DNA of 64,000 bases, from contig JAUPFP010000025.1 in NCBI GenBank assembly GCA_036925085.1, positions 2,278,733 through 2,342,732 of the forward strand, written 5' to 3'. Positions 11,101-19,253 of this stretch are shown in pieces. The position numbers were made by a program, and so were the translations under genes. Numbering within the stretch: position 1 is the stretch's first letter; each line of letters begins with the position of its first letter. Below the pieces are notes generated by a model. That model did no database searches, was not told where the DNA came from, and was given only the letters and a program-made list of their open reading frames with translations. This DNA comes from Brachycybe producta (Eukaryota > Arthropoda > Diplopoda > Playtdesmida > Andrognathidae).

Positions 11101-12226
11101 TGGATCACCACAATCACCGGTCATTACAAACACAACTTGACTCTGTTTACGTTGGATTAGTTTCAGAACGTCTTCTAGCAAATAATAGTCTTTGGAACTG
11201 GCATCGGTGAAAACGTAGACGAAGGAATTTGGAAGACAAACTTCGAGAGCGAGTTTAATCGCTGCCACACTCGCCTCTGGACAATCGCCACCACCTTGTA
11301 CGTAGAGGTCTCGTAGATGACGAAGGAACACTTGATGGTCTGTTGTCACGGTGGCTGGTCCAACGTCTTCATTTAAAAAAAAATAAATTACAATGCAGTT
11401 ATTTGATTGAGATGGTTTCCATTGTGAATAGAAATTTCTTCTTAAACGGAGTTCTGAACAATAATTCAAGTTGCGATCGCTTCTTGAATGTTGTGGCCAG
11501 GTTTTAACGTCTTTTGGTTGCAATATTCAACGAGGTTTTTATTTTATCCAATTTTGAATTATGCTAATTTGCTCGACTCCATGTTAAAAGGCCATTGACC
11601 TTAAAAATGCCAACTTTGCTAACTACACGCCATTCTTCAGAAACATCGTTCAGCTTTAAGAAATTTTTTGAATATTCCTTAATATGTTCTTTAGGCATTA
11701 AGGTAATTTCATGACGTTTCGAATTGCCGTTTGGATGCTAGAGCCATTTGAGCAAATTCGGGAACTGTCAAACTGACAATGTCTCGCGGCACTTGCAACT
11801 CTGGAATGTCTAGGCACTTTGCTTCATACTTTTGCCTCGCTCTCTCTCTTTGCCACAGGCCTTCTTGGCTGCTTGCAAAGTAATTGTTCAAATTCAAATT
11901 CAGATTTACTTACCAGGATCGTGAAACGGTACAAGAACAAAGTTATGAAGTAGCCGGTCTTTACGATGAAGAACCGTATCTAAAATACGTACGGCACCTT
12001 CGATCACCTGAACCAGATCGTCATACATGGAGCCAGTGACATCGAAAACAAAAGCCATCGTGACAGCTCCTTCCTCCGGTATCTCTCCGATGTCGTAACT
12101 GGTCTCGTCAAGTTCGAAGAAGTTCCGATTATAAAGTACATCGTCTTCGTCGTGTCCTCGAACCGAACCAACAAACAACAACAACAACAACGAAATGACA
12201 CAAATATTCCGAATTTTACAATTCAT
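56..12226 (-). CDS. HMCN1: Hemicentin, 5' part (20 exons in window, continues past left edge)
   Basis: Extracellular matrix giant: hemicentins organise basement-membrane and cell-cell junctions. Exons read from GT/AG sites and phase (minus strand): 11914-12226, 11014-11366, 10633-10804, 10149-10561, 9463 or 9482-9689, 8926-9078, 8545-8844, 8198-8464, 7079-7414, 6718-7008, 6374-6646, 6019-6137, 5801-5960, 4811-5101, 4452-4736, 2377-2673, 1217-1498, 837-1136, 466-750, 56-340. The start at 12226 is followed by a hydrophobic signal peptide. Then come a VWA domain, the hemicentin linker, and 14 Ig (I-set) domains, nearly all single exons with phase-1 borders beginning with a (V/E)PP motif, as is known for hemicentins. 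The exon at 56 ends in a donor, so the gene continues to the left, where more Ig, G2F/EGF and fibulin-type modules would be expected. Two junctions are insecure: the 9463/9078 pair (donor phase 2 versus acceptor phase 1) and the acceptor at 8465, which sits in an A-run. Confidence 0.93.
1520..1850. mobile_element. Foldback MITE, abundant family A (hemicentin intron copy)
   Basis: Inverted-repeat element. The left arm contains AAGGTGGTTTTAAAGTATAAA, TTTTAGAAACTAGAATGGTAG and GATATCTTTCAAAATAAAC. The right arm carries the reverse complements (TTTATTTTGAAAAATGGCAAC, CTTCTAGTTTCTAAAACAC). The same arms recur more than twenty times in this window. There is no coding capacity. Confidence 0.75.
1921..2204. 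repeat. 22-bp minisatellite, about 13 copies, in a hemicentin intron
   Basis: Tandem units of 22 bp with the core GAATGTTCGCCACATTTTT; GACGAATG and GGCGAATG variants alternate irregularly. It lies within the intron between the Ig10 exon (2377-2673) and the Ig11 exon (1217-1498). Long open frames across it on both strands are by-products of the repeat. Confidence 0.93.
2840..3036. mobile_element. 197-bp MITE with TTAA flank, inserted in a family A element
   Basis: Ends GGGTGTGATGTTGG...GTACAGCACCCC share inverted arms (GTACACACTA, GCCAACGAAT). The left flank is TTAA (2836-2839) and the right flank is TTGA, probably a mutated duplication. The host sequence (ACTTAAG...GAGGATTT) is the family A arm, so the insertion boundaries are fairly secure. 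The TTAA target suggests a piggyBac-type source, by inference. Confidence 0.65.
3225..3345 (-). mobile_element. tRNA-derived SINE, copy 1
   Basis: On the minus strand a tRNA-like head is seen: a box A-like TGGTGTAGTCGGTTACAGTG, then about 35 bases on a box B-like GGGGTTCAATCTC. This order is typical of tRNA-derived SINE promoters. It is diverged from the sister copy at 3870-3960 and does not fold as a clean tRNA by eye. Confidence 0.6.
3870..3960 (-). mobile_element. tRNA-derived SINE, copy 2
   Basis: Minus strand has box A-like TGGTGTAGTGGTTAGTG and box B-like GGGTTCAATCCCCG, better preserved than the copy at 3225-3345. Flanking text (ACATGTTTTTT on the upstream side) is shared by both copies, indicating one SINE family. 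Both lie in the large hemicentin intron 2674-4451. Confidence 0.65.
5801..9078 (-). CDS. HMCN1: Hemicentin Ig domains 1 (second half) to 7
   Basis: Exons 8926-9078 (Ig1 end, DSYRCVATN), 8545-8844 (Ig2), 8198-8464 (Ig3), 7079-7414 (Ig4, with an acidic DDDDD insert), 6718-7008 (Ig5), 6374-6646 (Ig6), and 6019-6137 plus 5801-5960 (Ig7). Each has the B-strand Cys, the W in the C strand and a D-x-G-x-Y-x-C F-strand motif. Ig7 is the exception to the one-exon-one-domain rule. It is split by a phase-0 intron just after the ITWLK of the C strand, while all flanking borders are phase 1. The exon lengths keep the frame throughout. Confidence 0.9.
6198..6352. mobile_element. pogo-like TA-target MITE, copy 1
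   Basis: Left end TA|CAGTGGAAACTTT and right end AGGTTTCCACTG form terminal inverted repeats, with internal TTCGTGTTA motifs repeated. A similar element lies at 58751-58905. CAGTG ends with TA targets resemble pogo/Tigger-type MITEs (established pattern; the assignment is inference). It sits in the intron between hemicentin Ig6 and Ig7. Confidence 0.6.
9084..9455. mobile_element. Foldback MITE family A, nearly full-length copy
   Basis: One of the most complete copies. The left arm starts TTAAGGTGGTTTAAACGCC and runs through GGTGCAAAACGAAG, TTTAGAAACTAGAAGGGTAG and CACTTAAGGTGA. The right arm returns through AAGCTTATTTTGAAATATG, CTACCCTTCTAGTTTC and ATCAGAGTTCGAAAATC. It fills almost the whole intron between hemicentin exons 8926-9078 and 9463-9689. 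Confidence 0.75.
9463..10804 (-). CDS. HMCN1: Hemicentin exons 3-5: linker after VWA and start of first Ig
   Basis: Exon 3 (10633-10804) starts [17 protein letters not shown] and ends in DPLG. Exon 4 (10149-10561) carries [18 protein letters not shown], the [14 protein letters not shown] block and PPDEFFYLK. This matches the order of the hemicentin linker that mediates early folding between VWA and the Ig array. Exon 5 (to 9689) starts [15 protein letters not shown] and enters Ig domain 1 (VQLDC). The strong donor GTAAGC at 9462 leaves phase 2, but the next exon needs phase 1. A weaker donor GTTCGC at 9481 would keep the frame. The transcript is needed to choose. Confidence 0.88.
9740..10100. 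mobile_element. Diverged family A foldback sequence in hemicentin intron
   Basis: Repeats of TTAAAAACTAGAAGAGTA and TACTCTTCTAGTATTTAATA in opposite orientation, with the inverted pair meeting near 9925. It occupies the intron between exons 9463-9689 and 10149-10561. Confidence 0.6.
10837..10994. mobile_element. Small inverted-repeat element filling hemicentin intron 2
   Basis: CAGAGCCATAACTAG at the left and CCAGTTATGGCTCTG at the right are inverted copies, extended outward by CTCTAG/CTAGAG. It fills most of the 209-bp intron 10805-11013. Related text (GGCAAGTGAGGCACCTGCC, CAAAGCTCAG) occurs at 5440-5520, so this is a dispersed family. Confidence 0.6.
11014..12226 (-). CDS. HMCN1: Hemicentin exons 1-2: signal peptide and VWA domain
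   Basis: Exon 1 (11914-12226) encodes a signal peptide (residues 1 to about 24, run of Leu) and the start of the VWA domain. The MIDAS motif DVTGSMYDD begins at Asp62, and the exon closes on PFHDP. Exon 2 (11014-11366) continues with [10 protein letters not shown], then [25 protein letters not shown] and the [10 protein letters not shown] block. These phrases are characteristic of the hemicentin VWA domain, not of VWA proteins in general. Exon 1 ends in phase 1 (GTAAGT donor) and exon 2 ends in phase 0 (GTAAGA donor), so the frame is continuous. The acceptor of exon 2 lies in a weak context, after a T-poor, A-rich stretch. Confidence 0.94.
11391..11897 (-). pseudogene. Possible broken coding relic inside hemicentin intron 1
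   Basis: Intron 1 of hemicentin (11367-11913) contains minus-strand text that is not low-complexity and reads like protein. A 62-codon frame at 11709-11897 includes [19 protein letters not shown]. It is followed, after a shift of frame, by an open stretch at 11564-11716 ([13 protein letters not shown], then [12 protein letters not shown]) and by another at about 11391-11523 ([14 protein letters not shown]). I do not recognise the family. It could be a decayed retrocopy, a transposon fragment or chance. The overlap of the first two frames by about 8 bp suggests a frameshifted relic. Confidence 0.25.
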
Positions 12227-12979
12227 TTCTTATATGTTTCTCAACACATTGGAAATTACATATTTTTGCTCGAAGAATAACTAAAAAAATATATATATAT
12301 TGCAAAATAAAAAAATATTAGTTTACGTTCGTAATATTAATTAAAATATAAATTTTGTACTTTGAACGATAAAAAAAAAATCAGTTGCCAACTGAAATAT
12401 GTTTGTCTTTTAATTCGTTCGTTGTCCTTCTTGTCGGACATTTCCGCTCTGAACCGAACATGGAAATGTCAAACATCCTCTCCGAGTCATTCCGAAAAAA
12501 ATGACCTTTGAACTTTTTAAGTTAAGTTCTTTTTTTTTTTTGCTGCAACAGGAAAAAGCAAAAAATAAAAACTTCTTGAAAAAAAAAATTATTTGTTGAT
12601 AATATTAGAAATGTGTCAAGGAATTCACTGACCAAGGTTAAAAAAAGGCGAATAAATGAAAGTAGAACTTGATTAAAAAAAAGCTGAACTGGACAAAAGA
12701 ATAAACTGGACACTCATTATTGTGACTCTTGACCAATCTTGACTTTGGAGACTGCTATACAGTATTTGTAATAGGTTAGACTAACGGTTAGGCAAAGATA
12801 AAAGACTGGACATTGGCTTAGACTTGACAAGAGTCAATAGTAGACACAAGATTCAGGCTGGACAGTATTCTAAAGTCTAAAACAGCTGAACAGGACAGTA
12901 GTCTAGAGTGGACAACAGCTGAATTGTAGACTGGACGAAAATCATAGTAGACTGGGGAAGAGAACTGAAGTTTTACAAG
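12227..12979. other. Hemicentin 5' flank, no gene seen
   Basis: Presumed promoter and 5' UTR side of hemicentin. AT-rich, with a short ATATATATAT run at about 12290. From about 12700 it contains degenerate copies of the CTGGACA-type unit that becomes a regular minisatellite further right. I see no ORF with family features. Confidence 0.5.
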
Positions 12980-14118
12980 AATGAAAAGTGGACTGCACAA
13001 GAATGAAAGTGGCCTGGACAAGAATGAAAGCTGCCTGGACAAGAATCAATGTGGCCTGGACAAGAATGAAAGTAGACTGGACAAGAATGAAAGTAGACTG
13101 GACAAGAATGAAAGTAGACTGGACAAGAATGAAAGTAGACTGGACAAGAATGAAAGTAGACTGGACAAGAATGAAAGTAGACTGGACAAGAATGAAAGTA
13201 GACTGGACAAGAATGAAAGTAGACTGGACAAGAATGAAAGTAGACTGGACAAGAATGAAAGTAGACTGGACAAGAATGAAAGTAGACTGGACAAGAATGA
13301 AAGTATACTGGACAAGAATGAAAGTAGACTGGACAAGAATGAAAGTAGACTGGACAAGAATGACAGTAGACTGGACAAGAGTGAAAGTAGACTGGTCAAG
13401 AGTGAAAGTGGACTGGTCAAGAGTGAAAGTGGACTGGACAAGAATGAAAGTGGACTGGACAAGAGTGAAAGTGGACTGGACAAGAGTGAAAGTGGACTGG
13501 ACAAGAGTGAAAGTAGACTGGACAAGAGTGAAAGTGGACTGGACAAGAGTGAAAGTGGACTGGACAAGAGTGAAAGTGGACTGGTCAAGAGTGAAAGTGG
13601 ACTGGTCAAGAGTGAAAGTGGACTGGTCAAGAGTGAAAGTGGACTGGTCAAGAATGAAAGTGGACTGGACAAGAATGAAAGTGGACTGGACAAGAGTGAA
13701 AGTAGACTGGACAAGAGTGAAAGTAGACTGGACAAGAGTGAAAGTAGACTGGACAAGAGTGAAAGTGGACTGGACAAGAGTGAAAGTGGACTGGACAAGA
13801 GTGAAAGTGGACTGGACAAGAGTGAAAGTGGACTGGACAAGAGTGAAAGTGGACTGGACAAGAGTGAAAGTGGACTGGACAAGAGTGAAAGTGGACTGGA
13901 CAAGAGTGAAAGTGGACTGGACAAGAGTGAAAGTGGACTGGACAAGAGTGAAAGTGGACTGGACAAGAGTGAAAGTGGACTGGACAAGAGTGAAAGTGGA
14001 CTGGTCAAGAGTGAAAATGGACTGGACAAGAATGAAAGTGGACTGGACAAGAATGAAAGTGGACTGGACAAGAATGAAAATGGACTGGTCAAGAATGAAA
14101 GTGGACTGGACAAAAGAG
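12980..14118. repeat. 21-bp minisatellite, about 54 copies, between hemicentin and the C1orf21-like gene
   Basis: Unit of 21 bp with the core GACTGGACAAGARTGAAAGT. The left third is mostly the AGAATGAAAGTAGA variant and the right two thirds mostly AGAGTGAAAGTGGA, with GGTCAAG variants in clusters. Because 21 is a multiple of three, frames of 355-387 codons stay open on both strands. I regard these as artefacts: no start context, no conserved non-repeat part, and the translation is a pure heptad of the unit. Degenerate copies continue to about 14480. Confidence 0.95.
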
Positions 14119-14913
14119 TTAAATTTAAAAAAAAACTAAACTAGACTGGAATGAGAGTAAAAAAAAACAAGAGCTACACTGGTCTGGAATGGCAGTGGAC
14201 AACAAGGATGAAAAGTGGACTGGACAAGAATGAGAGTGGACTGGACAGTTGAAGTTAAAACAAGAATGAAAGTAGATTCTACCAGAGAGTTGTGTCCTCC
14301 ACTCTGATTTTTGTCCAGTTTAGGACAAGAATCAAACTGGAGTGAACAAGGGAGTTAAACTGGACAACACCAATCAGAGTGGACCGACCGGACACACGAG
14401 TCAAGAGTGAACAAGAGTCAAAACTAGACACAAGAGTCAGACTGGACAGTAATCTCAAGTAGACAAGAGCTATAATAAAACTAAAGAAGACACAACTTTT
14501 ATGTACAATTATTTACCAACATTTTAATTTTTCACACAACAACAACAACAACAACAGAATAAGTAAAGAAAAACGAAAACACAATGTCAATTTCGGCATT
14601 TTGTGACAATTTTCTAAGCAACAACAACAAAAATGATTTTTATATATATTGCAGAGCAGATATAATTATATGCTTTTAAAGCAGAAGATTAAATTGAATT
14701 AATTAACTATCTATACTTAAAATAAAAATCAATCAATCAATCGGTTCTGAATATACATAAATATTGCATCATTTGCATAGGAACCCACAAAATTAACAAA
14801 CAAAAAGAACTTTTTTTTTTTGCATTTTTGAGAAAATGTCTCTCGTAAAATCACAATTTAACTGTTTTTCACTTTTTGTTTAACGATTAGTAAGCAACAA
14901 ACACGATTGTTAA
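14119..14913. other. 3' flank of the C1orf21-like gene, degenerate minisatellite then AT-rich
   Basis: 14119-14480 holds degraded CTGGACA/AAGAGT units of the neighbouring minisatellite. 14480-14913 is AT-rich with AAC-triplet runs and would contain the 3' UTR of the C1orf21-like gene. I see no close AATAAA on the minus strand. Confidence 0.5.
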
Positions 14914-17900
14914 TCAGCTGGCCACTTGACCATTAGACATCAGTTCCGTTCCATTCTTAATTACATTGTCTTGAGACAACACTTTGTCATAATTCTCACC
15001 AAACTCGGACTGTCTCGTTGACGATTTCAAATTTCCGTTCGCTGTGTTAGGTCTCGATGGACACGAACTGACCACTACTGACGACTGACATTTATCTAAC
15101 GTCACAACTTCTTCGCTTTCACCCATTTCTATCACATTATCTGTAGTACTGGACGGTAGAATGTGGCCACTTGTGTCCGATCTTAGTAATTCTTCCGTAT
15201 CATCCTCCGTCGTCGTCTCTTCGTCCAAATCCTTACCCTAAAGTAAAATATACAAATGAAAGCAAAAAAAAAAAGAATGGAATTAAATTTCAGTTAAGAT
15301 GAAATTGAAAGCTGTTTTAGAAACTAGAAGAGTAAATTAATCATTTAAGGTGGTTTTCAAGTATAAATGAGGTCTCTTGAACTCTTCATTATTTTTGTCT
15401 TTCAGGAATAAAATGAACCGAAACTTTAAAGTATTTTTTTAGAAACTAGAAGGGTATAGGGGCTCAATCACTTAAGAGGTGTTTTCATGTTGATATTTTT
15501 CAAAATAAGCTTTTTATGTCGGTTTGGAAAACCACCCAACTTTAAGCAGACAGTGTTTTCTTTCTTTTAATTTTTGTCTACAAAATTAATTTAATTTGAA
15601 AGAAATCAAAACATGAAAACACTCCCTTACGTGATTGATTATACCCTTCTAGTTTCGAAATAAATTTTAATTTCTTTTTTAATGTTGTGTCTTAAAAACT
15701 AGAAAATCTTCTAAATAAATTCCAAAAGTTAATTTTTAAAAATATCAAAACATAAAAATTTGTTTACTATTCTAGTTTTTAAAACAATTTCAATTTCTTT
15801 TTTAAGGTTGTGTCTTAAAAACTATAAATTCTAAATTTTTAAAGATATCAATCAAAACGTGAAAATATGCCTTTAAAATGATTTATTTTACTCTTCTAGT
15901 TTCTAAAACACTTTCAAGTTTATCAACATTTTATTCCTGAAAGAAAGAAAAATATTGGAGAGGCGTTTATGCAATTTAAAACCACCTTAAGTAGAAATTG
16001 AAAGTAAATTAGAAACTAGAAAGTGTTGATCTATCTTTTAAAATAAACTTTTTTTTTATCAGTTTGAACTTTTTCGATTATTTTTTTTTTTAAAAAGTGA
16101 AAATCTTTACAAAATATCCTTAAGTGACTCATTTTACTCGTCTAGTTTAAAAAAAACACATACTAGTAAACATTTTTACTCACATTTGCAATCTTTTCAT
16201 CCAGCATTCTGAAGAAACTCAACTGACTCGCGGATCTGTTTCTAATAAACAATTGCTCGTTAAGAGTATAACCAATACACAATCAATCAAAATCGAAAGT
16301 AATCGAAATTATTTTTTTTTTCTTTAAAAATGTGATACAAAAACAACAACAAAAATAAGAAAAGGAATAACGCACATTGGTGGCCTCATTGGACCGGAAA
16401 TCGGTTTGATCTTATTCGCTATACGACGTCGGCTCGCTAACGAATCTTCGGTTAACTAGAAAGAAAAAAAAATCAATAAGAAAAATTAGAATTAGTCAAA
16501 TGTGGCCACATTTATAGGCCGGTGCACGGGCCCGCATGGCGACTGCGCCTCAAACGACACTCCCTTTAAATATAAAAAATAATAGAAATGGGACATTCGA
16601 ATCCTCGAATTTCGCTAATCTCGAAAAATATTCCAGATTCGAAATTCTCGAATCTTCGCGCTTTTTTCGTCTTTCGAATCTTTTCGCGGCAATATGTTTT
16701 TCATTTCATATTTAAAGTTATCCAATTTTGATGGTTCAAAGTACAATGTGTATATGCTGATATAGTGATGGAATGACCAAAAAAAAGTGGTAAGTGTTGT
16801 TCTATTTTTAAAAACTATTTCAAAATCGCGAATTTTTAACTCTTAAGAGAAAAAATATCCATTAAAATGCTCGTAAAAATCCATAAAAATAATTTTAAAA
16901 AATCAGCACGTTCACCAATGTGTTGGCTTCACTGTGGTTTAATTGTGCTTTTTTAAAATTATTTTTAGGTATTTTTATGAGCATTTTAATGGATGTTTTT
17001 ACTTACGAACCCGCGTACTCAGTGGCTCAGTTTAACATAGGAGTTAAAAATTCGCGATTTTGAAATAGTTTTTAAAAATAGAACCGCACTTACCAATTTT
17101 TTGTCATTCTATCACTAGATCAGTATATATTTAAGGTGCACATTGCACTTTGAACCATCAAAATTGGACAACTTTAAATATGAAAAATAAACATATTGCC
17201 GCCGCGACTGTGTTTTTTTTTTTAAAGTACGCGTAAAGGTTTTTCTTTAACATCGGGGGTCTATGGGCTCAATAAAAAAAAACGATGCTAGCGCTCTTTG
17301 CGGAGATTTTTCGAAGTAATTTTGCGACGATGTAGCCTCCTTAAGTGTCAGACACCTAAAAGTGAACAAAAGACTCACATTGACTAAACCGTTCTTCTTT
17401 AAAGTCCCGGGACTTGTTTCAAGACGTCGATATTTCTCTGATCCGAACTCAGGAGACTGATCTTGATCTATGAATTAATATTAAAAATAGACAAAAATTG
17501 ACACATTAAAGGTGGTTTTTTTTAAAGTGTTAACGCCTCTTCAACTCTTAAATTATTCTGTATTTTAGGAGCAAAATTAATAAAACATGAAAGTGTTTTA
17601 GAAACTAGAAGAGGAACTAGATCACTTAAGGATATTTTTCATCATCATTTCATGAATATAAATATGAAATTACCCTGATGTGTCACTCTTCTAGTCTCAA
17701 TATGGCTGCCAAATGCAAAAACGTTGGAAAATACAAAATTTTGCATATGAGAAGCTATTTTGTGTAGAAAATTTAATGTGTTTTAGAAGCTAGAAGAGTA
17801 AACATATCACTTAAGGATATTTTTCATCATCCACATCAATATCAATATGAAATTACCCTCATGTAATTCAGTGTCAGTCACTCTTCTAGTCTCAATATGG

Positions 17901-19240
17901 CTGCCAAATGAAAAAAAAAATGTTGGAGAATACAAAATTTTGCATATGAGAAGCAATTTTAAGTAGAAAATTTAAAAATGTTTTAGAAACTAGAAGAGTA
18001 AATAGATCCCCTTAAATTATATTTTTCATTATTACATCTTTAAACGTTAAATATCTGATCAAAATGTCATCTAACTTTCAAATTACTGTCATGAAAAGTT
18101 TATTTTTTTGAAGATATAAAACATGCAAAATGTCTAATTGATATATTTACTCTTCTAGTTTCTAAAAAAAAACACTTTCAGGTTTGTCGGAAAGTAGTTG
18201 TTTTTTTTTAAACGCCCAAAAAGCTAGAGTGCCATTGAATTATAATCTTGGAAGTGAACACGCTTTAGTGGTGGCCAACACCAACTTCATCATAATTAGG
18301 GCTCGGACTTTGATGCAATATCAACCGAAATGTTTCTCAATATGTGGCCCAAGAGCCAATTGTGAAGTAACAATCTCGTTTAGATAAAAAAAATTGTTCT
18401 TTCTAACTAAAAAAAAAAAGTTAGAGGCTAGAACTCTAGATGACAACTGATAGTAACCAGCAATCTAGTCTCTCTAACCAGCATTTTCTGATTAGAAAAA
18501 GCATAATTGCAGTTGCTCTAATGATGTTAATGATGACGATTACTTCACAATTGGCACTTGGGCCACAAATTGAGAAACATTCCGGTTTATATTGCATCAA
18601 AATCCGAGCCCTAATCATCATCATTAGAGCAACTGCAATTATGATTTGTTTTCTAATATAAAAAGGCTGGTTAAAGAGGCTAGATGTATGGTTGCTATCA
18701 GTTGTCAACTAGAGTTCTAGCCTCTAACTTTTTTTTTTTAGTTAGAAAGAATAATTTTTTTTATCTAAACGAGATTGTTACTTCACAATTGGCACTTGAG
18801 CCACATATTGAGAAACATTTCGGTTGATATTTGCAACAAAATCCGAGCCCTAATCATAATACAGTCACCAACACTGTAACTAGAAGCTTGTGACGTCAGA
18901 TGGAGTTGACCAAAAAAAAAGTTCCACTTGTATCATTTATCTTTTGAAAAAAAGAAAACAAATGACAACAAAAGTTCTGACCAATTTGAAACAATGTTTC
19001 TTGAGAACTTTTGTTATTACTTCTTCTTTTGACACAATTTCAAGCTTCTTTTTTTATATAAAAAAAAAATCAACCTCTCTGACGTCACAAGCTTCAAGTT
19101 GACAAGTGTGACGACTGTATTCTGGAGTGAGAAAAAAAAAACACACACACACCTAAACTGTCATTGCTGCATACATCCAAATTATCATCCTTCAGCCTTC
19201 TTCTTTTCTTAGAGTTGATTTTACTATAACCACAGCCCAT
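14914..19240 (-). CDS. C1orf21: C1orf21-like protein, complete, 212 aa, five exons
   Basis: Exons 19153-19240, 17379-17467, 16376-16455, 16184-16241 and 14914-15237 (TGA at 14914). Lengths 88, 89, 80, 58 and 324 join in frame (phases 1, 0, 2, 0) to 212 codons. The N-terminus MGCGYSK has Gly2 and Cys3 as for N-myristoylation plus palmitoylation, then a basic KKRRR, so a membrane-anchored intracellular protein is expected. The core SASQLSFFRMLDEKIANGKD (residues 89-108) corresponds to the end of human C1orf21, which has FFRMLDEKIEKGRD. The function of that family is unknown. The 100-residue tail after the motif (acidic TEDDTEE, then Ser/Thr-rich) is longer than in the human protein. The first donor lies in a GT-repeat, and a 9-codon uORF overlaps the start. 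Confidence 0.82.
15295..15690. mobile_element. Foldback MITE family A, intron 4 of the C1orf21-like gene
   Basis: Left arm TTTTAGAAACTAGAAGAGTA, CTCTTGAACTCTTCATTATT and TCTTTCAGGAATAAAATG; a second left-type arm at 15440 and right-type arms at 15640. The intron 15238-16183 is made almost wholly of two or three such copies, the second covering about 15700-16160. Confidence 0.65.
16687..17340. mobile_element. Foldback family C element, left end replaced, in C1orf21-like intron 2
   Basis: Shares GCGGCAATATG, TTTTGATGGTTCAAAG, GTTAAACTCC-type and AGCGCTCTTTG blocks with the full-length elements at 29088-29877, 30394-31186 and 39793-40641. The right end GATGTAGCCTCC is followed by TTAA at 17341-17344. 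The left terminus is missing: before 16687 lies an ATTCGAATC-rich sequence also seen at 54890-55270. Confidence 0.65.
18290..18856. mobile_element. Foldback family D, compound copy in C1orf21-like intron 1
   Basis: Arms begin AGGGCTCGGACTTTGATGCA and end TGCATCAAAATCCGAGCCCT. Inside are GTTTCTCAATATGTGGCCC, GCCAATTGTGAAGTAAC and CTCTAACCAGC. An inverted second unit follows (18614-18856), so the region is a duplicated or nested palindrome. Related copies lie at about 21505-22090, 36335-36590, 39000-39410 and in pieces at 39700-39785/40650-40850. Confidence 0.65.
18862..19117. mobile_element. 256-bp TA-flanked MITE with CRE-like motifs in both arms
   Basis: Ends CAGTCACC...GACTG are flanked by TA on both sides (18860-18861 and 19118-19119), as in Tc1/mariner-type insertions. 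Both arms contain GAAGCTTGTGACGTCAGA or its complement, so each copy carries two TGACGTCA sites. It sits in intron 1, about 35 bp downstream of the first donor of the C1orf21-like gene. Confidence 0.7.
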
Positions 19241-19253
19241 GTTTGGCTACCAT
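19224..19253 (-). promoter_or_regulatory. Short uORF overlapping the C1orf21-like start
   Basis: An ATG at 19253 lies 13 bp upstream of the chosen start and opens a 9-codon frame (MVAKHGLWL, then TAG) that runs past the main ATG in another frame. The upstream ATG has a good context (GCCATGG). If it is within the mRNA it could damp translation of the main frame. Confidence 0.5.

Noticed and set aside
12981..14144. Open frames of 387 and 383 codons on plus and 355 on minus
   Set aside because: The whole translation is the 21-bp unit read as a heptad; both strands and several frames are equally open, and there is no flanking conserved domain or splice context.
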